Source of the DNA: Bradyrhizobium sp.
GTDB lineage: Bacteria > Pseudomonadota > Alphaproteobacteria > Rhizobiales > Xanthobacteraceae
NCBI RefSeq assembly: GCF_004799405.1
Contig: NZ_SSMW01000093.1
Coordinates: forward strand, 1 to 42,997
DNA: 42,997 nt
Direction: 5' to 3'
Shown here: piece after piece, positions 25,661-34,134 of the stretch
Layout: each line of letters starts with the position of its first letter
Position numbering within the stretch: position 1 is the stretch's first letter
Program-made: the position numbers and the translations under genes
The notes under the pieces: model-generated
What the model saw: the letters and a program-made list of their open reading frames with translations, nothing else
Told to the model about the DNA's origin: nothing
Database searches by the model: none

Positions 25661-27409
25661 TCAGCGCAGCGGCTTTTTCAGCAGGGAAAAGCGGTCTGGA
25701 TCGAGTCCCATCGACGGCTGCAGCATCGGCGCTTCGACCGTGCGTGCGGCGGGGCGTTCGTTGATGGCGGGATCGTTGGGAACGTCGCGGTGCGAGGTCG
25801 CGCCGCGCCAGCGCTCGAGCACGGCGCCGACGAAGTGCATATCGTGGCCGGCCGCGACCGACGGCACGGTCGCGATGGTGGCCTCGCTACGCGGCAACTG
25901 ATGTACCGGCACTTCCTTGAAACGCAGCCGGGTCGGCAACGCGACGCCTTCACCGAAAGCCAGCACTTCGCGGGTGCCGAGCGACGGGACGAACGACAGC
26001 AGGTTTGCCGCGGCATCGGAGACCGCCGAACGCAGGAGCGCCTGGTCGCGGTCGTTGGCAAGGCGCATCGCGAACAGCGTGTTGCACTGGGAAATGATGG
26101 TGGCGTCGAGTTCGGCCGGGCGCTGGGTGACGAGGCCGAGATAGACACCGTATTTACGGCCTTCCTTGGCGATGCGCGAGATTGCCTTGCGGGTCGGTCC
26201 GAAGCCGATGTTGCGGTCGGCGGAGGCGTAGCGATGGGCCTCTTCGCAAACGAACAGAAGCGGCGAAACGCCGTCGCTCCACAGCCCGAAGTCGAATGCC
26301 ATGCGGCACAGCACCGACACCACGGAGTCGACGACTTCGGCGGGGAAGCCGGCCAGTTGCATGATGGTCATTGGCCGGCCGTTGGCTGGAAGCCGGAACA
26401 GATGGCTGATGACTTCCGCCATGGTGTCGCCGCCGACATTGGCGTTGTCGAACATGAAGGCGTAGCGTGGATCGTTGCGCACGGTCTCGATGCGCGAAAT
26501 CAGCTTGTGATAGATGATGCGCGACGAGCGGTTTTCGAGCTTGCCCATGCGTTCGTCGATCAGCGAAATCAGGTCGACCAGGCGAAAGGGTACCGGCGTA
26601 TCGACGGTATAGCCGACCGTCCTGGGATCGATGCGCTTCAGCCCGACGCGATCGGCGTTCTGGTATTGGGTATAGATTCCCTTCGCTATCGGAATGACTT
26701 CGGCGAGAATGTCGAGTTCTTCGGGGACGCCAGGCCGGCCGCCGAACAGCACGTCGACGATCTCTTCGAAATTGAACAGCCAGAACGGCAGCTTCAGATT
26801 GCGCGGATTGAGAACCAGCGAACGGTTGCCGAAACAACGGCCGTATTCGTTGTGCACGTCGAGCAGGAAAATCCGCAAGTTCGGCCGCGACTTGAGGATT
26901 TCGTTGAGCAACAGCGACACGCCGCTTGATTTGCCGACGCCGGTCGAACCGAGCACCGCGAAGTGCTTGCTGAGCATCTCCTCGACGTCGACATAGGCGA
27001 TGACGGATTGATCCTGCTGCAGGGTGCCGACGTTGATCTGGTCCGATCCGATCGGGGCATAAACCGTTCGAAGTTCCTGATTGGTAATCAGGTCGACGGT
27101 GTCGCCGATCGTTGGATAATTGGTGACGCCGCGCTGAAACTTGGGGGTTTGGGCTATGTTGAGGATTTCACCGAGCAGATCGACCGAAGCGCTGGCGATG
27201 TAGACGTCGGAGGTCGGCAGGTCCTCGCAGGATACCTCGGTAATCATGGCGACAATGGTCGAGTTTGCGCAGCGGATGCTGACGAACCGGCCGACGGTCG
27301 CCCGCACCTCTGAGACGGCCAACTTGCTGGCTGCCAAAAGTCCTACGCGGGCGAGCGAGCCGCGCACCGAAATCACACGTCCGAAGGTTGTCACCGTAGT
27401 TGAATCCAC
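25661..27409 (-). CDS. HerA-like/DUF87 P-loop ATPase
   Basis: A 582-residue protein. An N-terminal beta-rich HAS-barrel-like domain (about 1-140) precedes a RecA/FtsK-type ATPase core with Walker A GSTGVGKSSG near residue 155, Walker B LLFVCEEAHRY near 388 and VYLGLVTQRPAEL near 425. HerA-type ATPases form hexamers that pump DNA or drive a partner nuclease. No NurA, SIR2 or DUF4297 partner is visible. The start is GTG at 27409. The C-terminal 70 residues after the ATPase core are Pro/Arg-rich and look disordered. It may be a chromosomal house gene or a DNA-repair motor. Confidence 0.88.
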   Translation of the reverse strand: MDSTTVTTFGRVISVRGSLARVGLLAASKLAVSEVRATVGRFVSIRCANSTIVAMITEVSCEDLPTSDVYIASASVDLLGEILNIAQTPKFQRGVTNYPTIGDTVDLITNQELRTVYAPIGSDQINVGTLQQDQSVIAYVDVEEMLSKHFAVLGSTGVGKSSGVSLLLNEILKSRPNLRIFLLDVHNEYGRCFGNRSLVLNPRNLKLPFWLFNFEEIVDVLFGGRPGVPEELDILAEVIPIAKGIYTQYQNADRVGLKRIDPRTVGYTVDTPVPFRLVDLISLIDERMGKLENRSSRIIYHKLISRIETVRNDPRYAFMFDNANVGGDTMAEVISHLFRLPANGRPMTIMQLAGFPAEVVDSVVSVLCRMAFDFGLWSDGVSPLLFVCEEAHRYASADRNIGFGPTRKAISRIAKEGRKYGVYLGLVTQRPAELDATIISQCNTLFAMRLANDRDQALLRSAVSDAAANLLSFVPSLGTREVLAFGEGVALPTRLRFKEVPVHQLPRSEATIATVPSVAAGHDMHFVGAVLERWRGATSHRDVPNDPAINERPAARTVEAPMLQPSMGLDPDRFSLLKKPLR

Positions 27410-27977
27410 TCGTTATGAATTGGCATCAGAATGCCTTCTATGATCGGCACTATGCAGGCAGTCGTTGGACAAACGGTTAAGCCGATCGAACAGCAGTTTC
27501 GTTAAATCTGCGGCATCTTGGCCGGAATTGGGTTTGGTAGATCGTCCAGGGCGACCGTCATCGCCGGATTTAGCCGTAAAATCGATGTTTTCGGCGCCCA
27601 CCCGTCGGCGCCATGCCGCGGGCCGGTTTAACGCTTGGTTCACCAATGCTGCAGAGGACACCCGGCGGTCGGAGGGGGAGCTTGCCGGCGATCTCGGGTT
27701 CGATTTCGCAGGGCAGTCGACGATCGTTCGCGACGATGTCCGTTCTCGAATGCCGCCGTTGCGTTTTGAGGTTTGGTGGGGGTTGGAAAGGCTGTGGCCG
27801 GCCGGCCAATTCACGCCGCCGATATCTTCCCGGGCCTGATAGGAATGCGAGGGCAACCAGGCATCGATCGCATAGGAGCGCTACAGGATCGGCCGCTGTC
27901 GCGCGTGATTTGGTTGTCCGTTTACAGTTTCAAATCTTGGGCTTATCAGACACGCGCGGCCTTTAGGAGACCAAGCG
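27410..27977. other. Long intergenic region between divergent herA-like gene and mgtE
   Basis: This stretch of 568 bases has no confident gene. Frames are open on both strands. The minus-strand one (27413-27856, 147 codons) ends 3 bases before the HerA-like start and has a tail (QDAADLTKLLFDRLNRLSN) that could be real protein, but its Ser/Arg/Pro-rich N-terminal half looks non-coding. A shorter minus-strand protein starting internally cannot be excluded. The right end must carry the mgtE promoter, and AGGAG at 27965-27969 serves the mgtE ATG. Confidence 0.4.
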
Positions 27978-29363
27978 ATGACTGATGCCGACATCGTCGA
28001 TCCCGTTGCCAAAGGCTCCGACATGGCCAATCCGGCTTTTCTGGCTGCGAGCATGCTGGAAGAGCGGGCGCCGGACATCGTCGAGGCCATCAACGACATG
28101 CCGCCGGAGCTTGCGACCGCGGTCCTGCTTCATTTGCCGGCCGACCGAGCGATCGAAGTGCTGGATCAGCCCGGGCTTGAGCGCGAACCCGAACTGGTCA
28201 CGCTGATGCCGCGGGACGTCGCCGCCACGCTGCTTGCCGGCGTGTCCGCCGACCGCGTTGCCGACATCTTTCACCAGGTAAAAGAACCGCATTGCACGGA
28301 ACTGCTGGATCTTCTGGACCCCGACACCAGGGTCAACATCCGCCGCCTGCTGCAATATCCCAAGGACACCGCCGGATCGATCATGACGACGGAATTCGCC
28401 AGCGTTCCCTCGAACTATACGGTCCAGCAGACCCTGGACTATATCCGTCACGTGGAAAGCAGCCGGGAGACCGTCTACGCGATCTATGTGCTGGATCCGC
28501 TGAGCAAGAGGCTGGTCAAGACCATTACCCTGCGCCGGCTCATCACCGGAGATCCGCAGGCGCCGGTGCTCTCGGTCGCCCGCCCGGGCCGGCTGATCAC
28601 CGTCACGCCCCTGATGGACCGGGAAGATGTCGCGCGCCTGATCTCGAAATACGACCTGCTCGCGGTGCCGGTCGTCGACCACGGCCGCGTTATCGGCATC
28701 GTCACGGTTGACGACGTGATCGACGCCATCGTGCAGGAAACCACCGAGGACGTGCAGAAGTTCGGCGGCATGGCGGCTATCAACGAGCCGTATATGGAAA
28801 TCGGCTTCTGGCAGATGATGAAGAAGCGCGGCGGCTGGCTATGCGCGCTGTTCCTGTCCGAGATGCTGACGGCTTCGGCGATGCAGGGCTACGAAGGCGA
28901 GCTTGAGAAGGCGATCGTGCTGACGCTGTTCATTCCGCTGATCATGAGCTCGGGAGGCAATTCCGGATCGCAAGCCACCTCGCTTTTGATACGCTCATTG
29001 GCCTTGCACGAGCTTGAGATCGGGGACTGGTGGCGGGTGGCGCTGCGGGAAATTCCGAATGGACTGGCCCTCGGGACGATGCTGGGTCTGGTCGGCATCG
29101 TCCGCATTTCGCTGTGGCAGTATCTCGGCCTTTACGATTACGGCGAGCACTGGGTACTGATCGCGCTGACGGTCGGCGCCGCCCTGGTCGGGATCGTCAT
29201 GTTCGGTTCGCTGACGGGGTCGATGCTCCCGTTCATCCTGCAACGGATCGGCTTCGACCCAGCCAGCGCTTCGGCGCCGTTCGTGGCAACCCTCGTCGAT
29301 GTCACCGGTCTCGTGATCTACTTCAGCGTTGCGTCGCTGATCCTGCGGGGAACACTATTGTAG
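27978..29363 (+). CDS. mgtE: MgtE-family magnesium transporter
   Basis: A 461-residue Mg2+ channel. It has an N-terminal MgtE_N superhelical domain (about residues 30-130), two CBS domains (about 140-260, including YDLLAVPVVDHGRVIGIVTVDD), and a membrane domain of five spans from about 285. That domain holds SSGGNSGSQATSLLIRSLAL, the conserved pore region. Mg2+ binding by the N-terminal and CBS part closes the pore in this family. AGGAG lies 8 bases before the ATG. The MFS gene downstream has its own operator-like sites, so the two are probably separate units. Confidence 0.95.
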   Translation: MTDADIVDPVAKGSDMANPAFLAASMLEERAPDIVEAINDMPPELATAVLLHLPADRAIEVLDQPGLEREPELVTLMPRDVAATLLAGVSADRVADIFHQVKEPHCTELLDLLDPDTRVNIRRLLQYPKDTAGSIMTTEFASVPSNYTVQQTLDYIRHVESSRETVYAIYVLDPLSKRLVKTITLRRLITGDPQAPVLSVARPGRLITVTPLMDREDVARLISKYDLLAVPVVDHGRVIGIVTVDDVIDAIVQETTEDVQKFGGMAAINEPYMEIGFWQMMKKRGGWLCALFLSEMLTASAMQGYEGELEKAIVLTLFIPLIMSSGGNSGSQATSLLIRSLALHELEIGDWWRVALREIPNGLALGTMLGLVGIVRISLWQYLGLYDYGEHWVLIALTVGAALVGIVMFGSLTGSMLPFILQRIGFDPASASAPFVATLVDVTGLVIYFSVASLILRGTLL

Positions 29364-29416
29364 GCGTCGTATCCCGAGATTGACACCGGCAATATCAACA
29401 CGGTATCCCCCCTTAG

Positions 29417-29451
29417 GGAAACGATTTCCATTGCAGGGAAATCCGTTTCCC
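29417..29451. promoter_or_regulatory. Two tandem operator-like dyads upstream of the MFS gene
   Basis: Two inverted repeats of the same design lie side by side: GGAAA-CGA-TTTCC at 29417-29429 and GGGAAA-TCCG-TTTCCC at 29436-29451. Their centres are about 20-21 bp apart, two helical turns. They sit between the mgtE stop (29363) and the MFS start (29485), where a regulator could block or activate the promoter. The cognate regulator is not apparent in this window. Confidence 0.55.
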
Positions 29452-29484
29452 GGAACAATAAGAAACAACAAGAAACAGGGCAGG

Positions 29485-30774
29485 GTGGAACGCGATGAAT
29501 CGCGGCGTCGAGTCTTGAGCGAGGTCGCGCGGCCGACCGCGCTCGCTCCCTTCCGGATCAGGAATTATCGTTTCCAGTGGCCCGCCGACCTGCTCACCTC
29601 CTGGGCGTTCGAGATGGAGGCGCTGATCCTCGGCTGGTATGTGCTGGTCGAGACCCGGTCGGTGCTGCTGTTGACGCTGGTTGCATCGCTCAACTACGGC
29701 GGCACGCTGATTGCTCCGATATTTGGCGTGGTCGGCGACCGCATCGGTCAGCGCGACCTGCTCGCCATGATGCGCGCGACCTATGCGACGCTGGCGGCCA
29801 CACTCATGACGCTGGCGCTGACGGGATATCTGACCCCGCTCTACGTCTTCATCATCGTGGCCATCACGGGCCTGGTTCGGCCTTCCGATCTTGGCGTCCG
29901 CGGCGCGCTGGTCGCTAACATCATGCCGCATCACTATTTGATCGGTGCGATCAGTGTTTCACGAACCACAATGGACACCGCACGGATCGCGGGAACGTTG
30001 ACCGGCGCCGGATTGTTCGCCTCGCTCGGCATCGGGCAGGCCTATATCGCGATCGTCGCCCTTTATGTCACGAGCACGCTGCTGACCCTCTGTGTGGTAG
30101 CGCCTCCGAAACCACATCCCGCCGATGAAGCAGGTGTCGATGTGTTACGTACTTCACCGTTGCGCGACCTGAAGGAGGGCGTGGCCTATGTCTGGACCAG
30201 CGCGAGGATGCGCGCGGCAATCTGGATCGCCTGCCTCGTCAATTTGACTGCCTACCCCCTGACCAACGGATTGTTGCCTTATGTCGCGCGCGAGGTCTAC
30301 GGCACCAATCAGACCGGATTGGGATATCTGTCGGCCAGTTTTGCGGTGGGGTCGCTCTGTGGTTCGATTGCCCTGAGCCTGATCGGCGGCATCCGGGTGG
30401 CGCGGCTGATGATCGCATCGACGGTGGTGTGGTACGGAACGCTGATGGTGTTTGCACAGATGCACACGATGCCGGCGGCGATTGCGTGCCTGATGCTGGT
30501 GGGCTTCTCGCAAAGCCTGTGCATGATTTCGATCGCGGTTATCCTGATGCGCACCGCGAGCGAGCACTTCCGCGGCCGGGTGATGGGCGTGCGGATGCTG
30601 GTGATCTACACCCTGCCGCTTGGTCTGGTGGCGGCCGGCAGCCTGATCGACGAGGTAGGATTTGCCGCCACCGAAACCCTCTATGCCGCCGCCGGGTTGA
30701 CGCTATTGCTGGCCATTGTCCTGCACTGGCGCGCGGATTTATGGCACGTCCACGCGCCGGCGAACGCGAAATAA
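29485..30774 (+). CDS. Major facilitator superfamily transporter
   Basis: About 429 residues with twelve hydrophobic segments. The opening APFRIRNYRFQWPADLLTSWAF and FGVVGDRIGQRDLLAMMR (loop 2-3 motif A form) place it with the EntS-like MFS drug/siderophore exporters. The frame is open to a TTG at 29380, but that stretch covers the two operator-like dyads, so a later start is expected. GTG at 29485 is chosen (AGGG just upstream), with TTG at 29515 also possible. The substrate is unknown. Its position just before the aromatic-catabolic operon could mean import or efflux of an aromatic compound, which is inference only. Confidence 0.85.
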   Translation: MERDESRRRVLSEVARPTALAPFRIRNYRFQWPADLLTSWAFEMEALILGWYVLVETRSVLLLTLVASLNYGGTLIAPIFGVVGDRIGQRDLLAMMRATYATLAATLMTLALTGYLTPLYVFIIVAITGLVRPSDLGVRGALVANIMPHHYLIGAISVSRTTMDTARIAGTLTGAGLFASLGIGQAYIAIVALYVTSTLLTLCVVAPPKPHPADEAGVDVLRTSPLRDLKEGVAYVWTSARMRAAIWIACLVNLTAYPLTNGLLPYVAREVYGTNQTGLGYLSASFAVGSLCGSIALSLIGGIRVARLMIASTVVWYGTLMVFAQMHTMPAAIACLMLVGFSQSLCMISIAVILMRTASEHFRGRVMGVRMLVIYTLPLGLVAAGSLIDEVGFAATETLYAAAGLTLLLAIVLHWRADLWHVHAPANAK

Positions 30775-30855
30775 ACAGGGCCGTCGAATTTTGCGTTTAG
30801 CGCCGATGCCGCCTACATTCGGTCTCTAAAAAATTGGCAACGCACAGGGAATGCC

Positions 30856-31572
30856 ATGGCAAAAACAGGTTTGGTGGTTTCGGCCCATCCGGGAGACTTC
30901 GTCTGGCGCGCCGGCGGCGCCATCGCGCTGCACGCCAGCAAAGGCTACCGCGTCAAGATCGTGTGCCTGGCATTCGGCGAGCGCGGCGAATCCCAGTTCG
31001 CCTGGAAGCAGCCGGGCATGACGCTGGAAAAGGTCAAGTCCGGCCGCAAGGACGAGGCCGAGCGTGCGGCGGCGGCCCTTGGCGCCGAGATCGAATTCTT
31101 CGATGCCGGCGATTATCCATTGCACCTTACCGGGGCGCATATGGAACGGCTGATCGACGTCTACCGCGAACTCAACCCGAGCTTTGTGCTGACGCATGCG
31201 CTGGAAGATCCCTACAATGTCGATCATCCGGCCGCCGCGGCCTATGCGCAGGAGGCGCGGATCGTGGCGCAGGCGATGGGTCACAAACCGCAGGCGGATT
31301 ACAGCTACTCAGCGCCGCCGGTGTTCCTGTTCGAGCCGCATCAGCCGGAAATGTGCAATTTCAAGCCGCAGGTCATCCTCAACATCGACGAGGTCTGGGA
31401 CATCAAGCGCAAGACCTTCGAGATTCTCGCGGCTCAAAAGCATCTGTGGGCCTATTACGAGCGGGTGGCCTTGCAGCGGGGCATGCAGGGCGGCCGCAAC
31501 TCGGGCAAGGCCATGACCTATGGCGAGGCCTATCAGCGGCTATTCCCGATGGCGATGGAGGAACTGGCATGA
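30856..31572 (+). CDS. galB: GalB-type 4-oxalomesaconate hydratase (PIG-L fold)
   Basis: This 238-residue member of the PIG-L/LmbE zinc-deacetylase fold reads SAHPGDFVWRAGGAIALH near residue 9 instead of the deacetylase AHPDD. The second metal motif is NVDHPAAAAYA. The DFVWRAGGAIALH and CLAFGERGES stretches match what I recall of GalB, which hydrates 4-oxalomesaconate to 4-carboxy-4-hydroxy-2-oxoadipate. The next gene, overlapping by ATGA, is the aldolase that splits exactly that product, which strongly supports the call. The generic alternative is a LmbE-family deacetylase. Confidence 0.82.
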   Translation: MAKTGLVVSAHPGDFVWRAGGAIALHASKGYRVKIVCLAFGERGESQFAWKQPGMTLEKVKSGRKDEAERAAAALGAEIEFFDAGDYPLHLTGAHMERLIDVYRELNPSFVLTHALEDPYNVDHPAAAAYAQEARIVAQAMGHKPQADYSYSAPPVFLFEPHQPEMCNFKPQVILNIDEVWDIKRKTFEILAAQKHLWAYYERVALQRGMQGGRNSGKAMTYGEAYQRLFPMAMEELA

Positions 31573-32261
31573 AGACGGTCGTTATCAGGAACATCAAACG
31601 CGCCGACGCCGCGGTAGTCAAACGGCTCGGCGCGCTCGGCACCTCGACGGTGCATGAAGCCTACGGCCGTGCCGGGCTGATGAAGCCCTATCTGCGCCCG
31701 GCATGGGCCGGCGGCGAAGCGGCGGGAACCGCGGTCACCGTGCTGGTGCATCCCGGCGACAACTGGATGATCCATGTCGCGGTCGAACAGTGCCAGGCGG
31801 GCGATATCCTGGTGGTCGGCTGCAGCGCCGACAATACCGACGGGATGTTCGGCGATCTCCTGGCGACCTCGCTGATGGCGCGCGGCGTCAAGGGCCTGGT
31901 CATCGATGCCGGCTGCCGCGATGTGAAGTCGCTGCGCGAGATGGGTTTTCCGGTGTGGTCGAAGGCGATTTCGGCCAAGGGCACGGTGAAAGCCACGCTG
32001 GGCGCCGTCAACATTCCCGTGGTCTGTGCCGGTATCAATGTCGAACCGGGCGATGCGGTCGTTGCCGATGACGATGGCGTGGTGGTGATCCGGAAGAAGG
32101 ATGCCGCCGAGGTCGCGGCCAAGGCGGAGAAGCGCCATGCCGACGAGGAGGGCAAGCGCAAGCAGCTCGCCGCCGGCAAGCTCGGACTCGACATGTACAA
32201 TATGCGCGAACCACTGGCGAAGGCCGGCCTCGTCTATATCGACGAACCCCCGTCCGATTGA
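31569..32261 (+). CDS. galC: 4-Carboxy-4-hydroxy-2-oxoadipate aldolase (RraA fold)
   Basis: A 230-residue class II aldolase of the RraA/HMG-CHA group, starting at the ATG inside the galB stop. The active-site strand is VIDAGCRDV, with the Arg-Asp pair, preceded by GDILVVGCSADN, and VPVVCAG/GDAVVADDDGVVVI closes the fold. A charged C-terminal helix (AAKAEKRHADEEGKRKQLA) is typical of LigK/GalC/ProA enzymes. It would cleave the GalB product into pyruvate and oxaloacetate. The symbol galC reflects context; ligK or proA name the same function. Confidence 0.85.
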   Translation: MKTVVIRNIKRADAAVVKRLGALGTSTVHEAYGRAGLMKPYLRPAWAGGEAAGTAVTVLVHPGDNWMIHVAVEQCQAGDILVVGCSADNTDGMFGDLLATSLMARGVKGLVIDAGCRDVKSLREMGFPVWSKAISAKGTVKATLGAVNIPVVCAGINVEPGDAVVADDDGVVVIRKKDAAEVAAKAEKRHADEEGKRKQLAAGKLGLDMYNMREPLAKAGLVYIDEPPSD

Positions 32262-32268
32262 GGTGACG

Positions 32269-33129
32269 ATGCATCTGCGCACATTGCTTGGCGACCATCC
32301 CTGCACGGCGGCGCTCAAGAATGGATCGGTCAAGTCTGATTCCATCACGCTCGATTTCACGGAATATTCGCCCACCAACAAGGGCTTCAAGCCGATGGTG
32401 CGCGACGGCGCCTTCGACGTTTCGGAGATGGCGATCGTCACCTACCTGATGGCCAAAAGCTTCGGCAAGCCGATGGTGCTGCTGCCAAGCGTGGTGGTGG
32501 CGCGGTTCCAGCATGCTTATGCCGTCTACCGGGCCGAGCTCGGGAACCTGAAGCCACGCGATCTCGAGAGAAAGCGGGTCGGCATTCGCTCCTTCACCAC
32601 CACGACCGGCGCGTGGCTGCGCGGCATTCTCGCCAACGACTACGGCGTCGATCTCGATTCGATCCAATGGGTGACGTTCGAGGACGCGCATGTCGCCGAA
32701 TTCCAGGACACCACGCTGCGGGCGCCGCAGGGCAAGCAGATCATCCAGATGCTGCTCGATGGCGAACTTGATGCGGTGCTTGGGGAGAAGGTGGAACGCG
32801 AAGGCCTGAAGGCGCTGTTTCCCGACGCCGCGGCGGAAGAGAAATCGTGGTTCGCCCAACACAGGGCGGTGCCGATCAACCATATGGTCGTGGTCAGCGA
32901 GGCGCTGTCCAGGACGAACCCGAACGCGGTGCGGGAGGTTTTCCGGCTGCTGCTAGCCGGCGCCGCTGCTGCACCTGCCGATGCCCGGCCCGCTCCGCCG
33001 CAATTTAGCGCCGAAGAAATGAGCCGTTCGCTGGCGCTGATCAGCCGCTATGCCGCGCAACAACAGCTTGTTCCGCGCGCCTTCACCGTGGATGAGCTGT
33101 TCGACGACCTGACGCGAACGCTGCGTTAG
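32269..33129 (+). CDS. 4,5-Dihydroxyphthalate decarboxylase-like protein
   Basis: A 286-residue protein of the periplasmic-binding-protein-like fold used by 4,5-dihydroxyphthalate decarboxylases and ABC-type binding relatives. No signal peptide is visible: it opens MHLRTLLGDHPCTAALKNG, so it is cytoplasmic and more likely an enzyme. DFTEYSPTNKGFKPMVRDG and FDVSEMAIVTYLMAK are characteristic. Decarboxylation of a dihydroxyphthalate would yield protocatechuate, feeding the dioxygenase encoded next. The true substrate could be another aromatic acid. GAGG ends 6 bases before the ATG and spans the stop codon of the aldolase gene. Confidence 0.72.
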   Translation: MHLRTLLGDHPCTAALKNGSVKSDSITLDFTEYSPTNKGFKPMVRDGAFDVSEMAIVTYLMAKSFGKPMVLLPSVVVARFQHAYAVYRAELGNLKPRDLERKRVGIRSFTTTTGAWLRGILANDYGVDLDSIQWVTFEDAHVAEFQDTTLRAPQGKQIIQMLLDGELDAVLGEKVEREGLKALFPDAAAEEKSWFAQHRAVPINHMVVVSEALSRTNPNAVREVFRLLLAGAAAAPADARPAPPQFSAEEMSRSLALISRYAAQQQLVPRAFTVDELFDDLTRTLR

Positions 33130-33147
33130 AACAAAGGAAACAGGCCA

Positions 33148-34107
33148 ATGAAGCCGGAGCCGATCTTCGATCTCGCCCATCTCGGTCACATGGAATTGCT
33201 GACGCCGAAGCCGGACGAAAGCCTGAAGTTCTTTGTCGACGTGATGGGGATGACCATCAGCGGCCGCAAGGGAGATTCGGTCTATTTGCGCGGCTGGGAC
33301 GATTACGAACGCTATTCGCTCAAGCTGACGGCCTCGAAAACCTCTGGGATGGAGCACATGGCGCTGCGGGCGCGAAGCCAGCAGGCGCTGGAACGCCGCG
33401 TCGCGGCGTTGAAAGGCTCGGGGTTCGAGATCGGCTGGACCGACGGCGACATGGGGCAGGGCCCGGCGTTTCGCTGCCGCGATCCCGACGGCCATATCAT
33501 CGAGCTCTATTACGAGACCGAATGGTACCAGGCGCCACCCGAACTCAGGCCCGCGCTGAAAAACCAGGCGCAGCGTTTTCCCGCGCGCGGCGTCAATGTC
33601 CGCCGGCTCGATCACCTCAATTGTCTTGCGGTTGACATCAAGGCCAATCGTATCTTTTTCGAGAAGTATCTCGGCTGCCGCCTGACCGAGCAGATCGTGC
33701 TCAACGACGGCACCGAAGCCGCGATGTGGATGACGATGTCGAACAAGAGCTACGACTTCGCCTATTCGCACGATCACTCCAATACGCCCGGCCGCTTCCA
33801 TCACGTCACCCACGCGCTCGACAGCCGCGAGGACGTGCTTCGCGCTGCCGATATTTTTCTGGAGAACGGCGTCTACATCGAGACCGGCCCACACAAGCAT
33901 GCGATTCAGCAGACGTTCTTCCTCTATGTCTACGAGCCCGGCGGAAACCGCGTCGAGGTCGCCAATGCCGGCGCCCGTCTCATTCTCGCGCCGGACTGGA
34001 AGCCGATCGTCTGGACCGAGGAAGAACGCAAGAAAGGCCAGGCATGGGGGTTGAAGACCATCGAATCCTTTCATACCCATGGCACGCCGCCGGTCTCAGC
34101 GGATTGA
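33148..34107 (+). CDS. VOC-type extradiol ring-cleavage dioxygenase (catechol 2,3-dioxygenase-like)
   Basis: A 319-residue two-domain extradiol dioxygenase. The first VOC domain (about 1-125) ends DPDGHIIELYYE, and the second (about 150-275) holds the likely Fe(II) ligands: His156 (RRLDHLNCLA), a His of RFHHVTHAL (218/219) and Glu270 (YEPGGNRVEV). The domain order and size match XylE-type catechol 2,3-dioxygenases. Given GalB and the aldolase upstream, the substrate is probably a carboxylated catechol or pyrogallol rather than catechol. That is inference. It is the last gene of the four-gene operon. Confidence 0.88.
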   Translation: MKPEPIFDLAHLGHMELLTPKPDESLKFFVDVMGMTISGRKGDSVYLRGWDDYERYSLKLTASKTSGMEHMALRARSQQALERRVAALKGSGFEIGWTDGDMGQGPAFRCRDPDGHIIELYYETEWYQAPPELRPALKNQAQRFPARGVNVRRLDHLNCLAVDIKANRIFFEKYLGCRLTEQIVLNDGTEAAMWMTMSNKSYDFAYSHDHSNTPGRFHHVTHALDSREDVLRAADIFLENGVYIETGPHKHAIQQTFFLYVYEPGGNRVEVANAGARLILAPDWKPIVWTEEERKKGQAWGLKTIESFHTHGTPPVSAD

Positions 34108-34134
34108 GGCGAGCGGATCGCGGAAGGTTTGCTG

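Noticed and set aside
25601..26929. 442-codon plus-strand frame opposite the HerA-like ATPase gene
   Set aside because: The minus strand encodes Walker A and B motifs in order. The plus frame has no recognisable domain and begins in the spacer.
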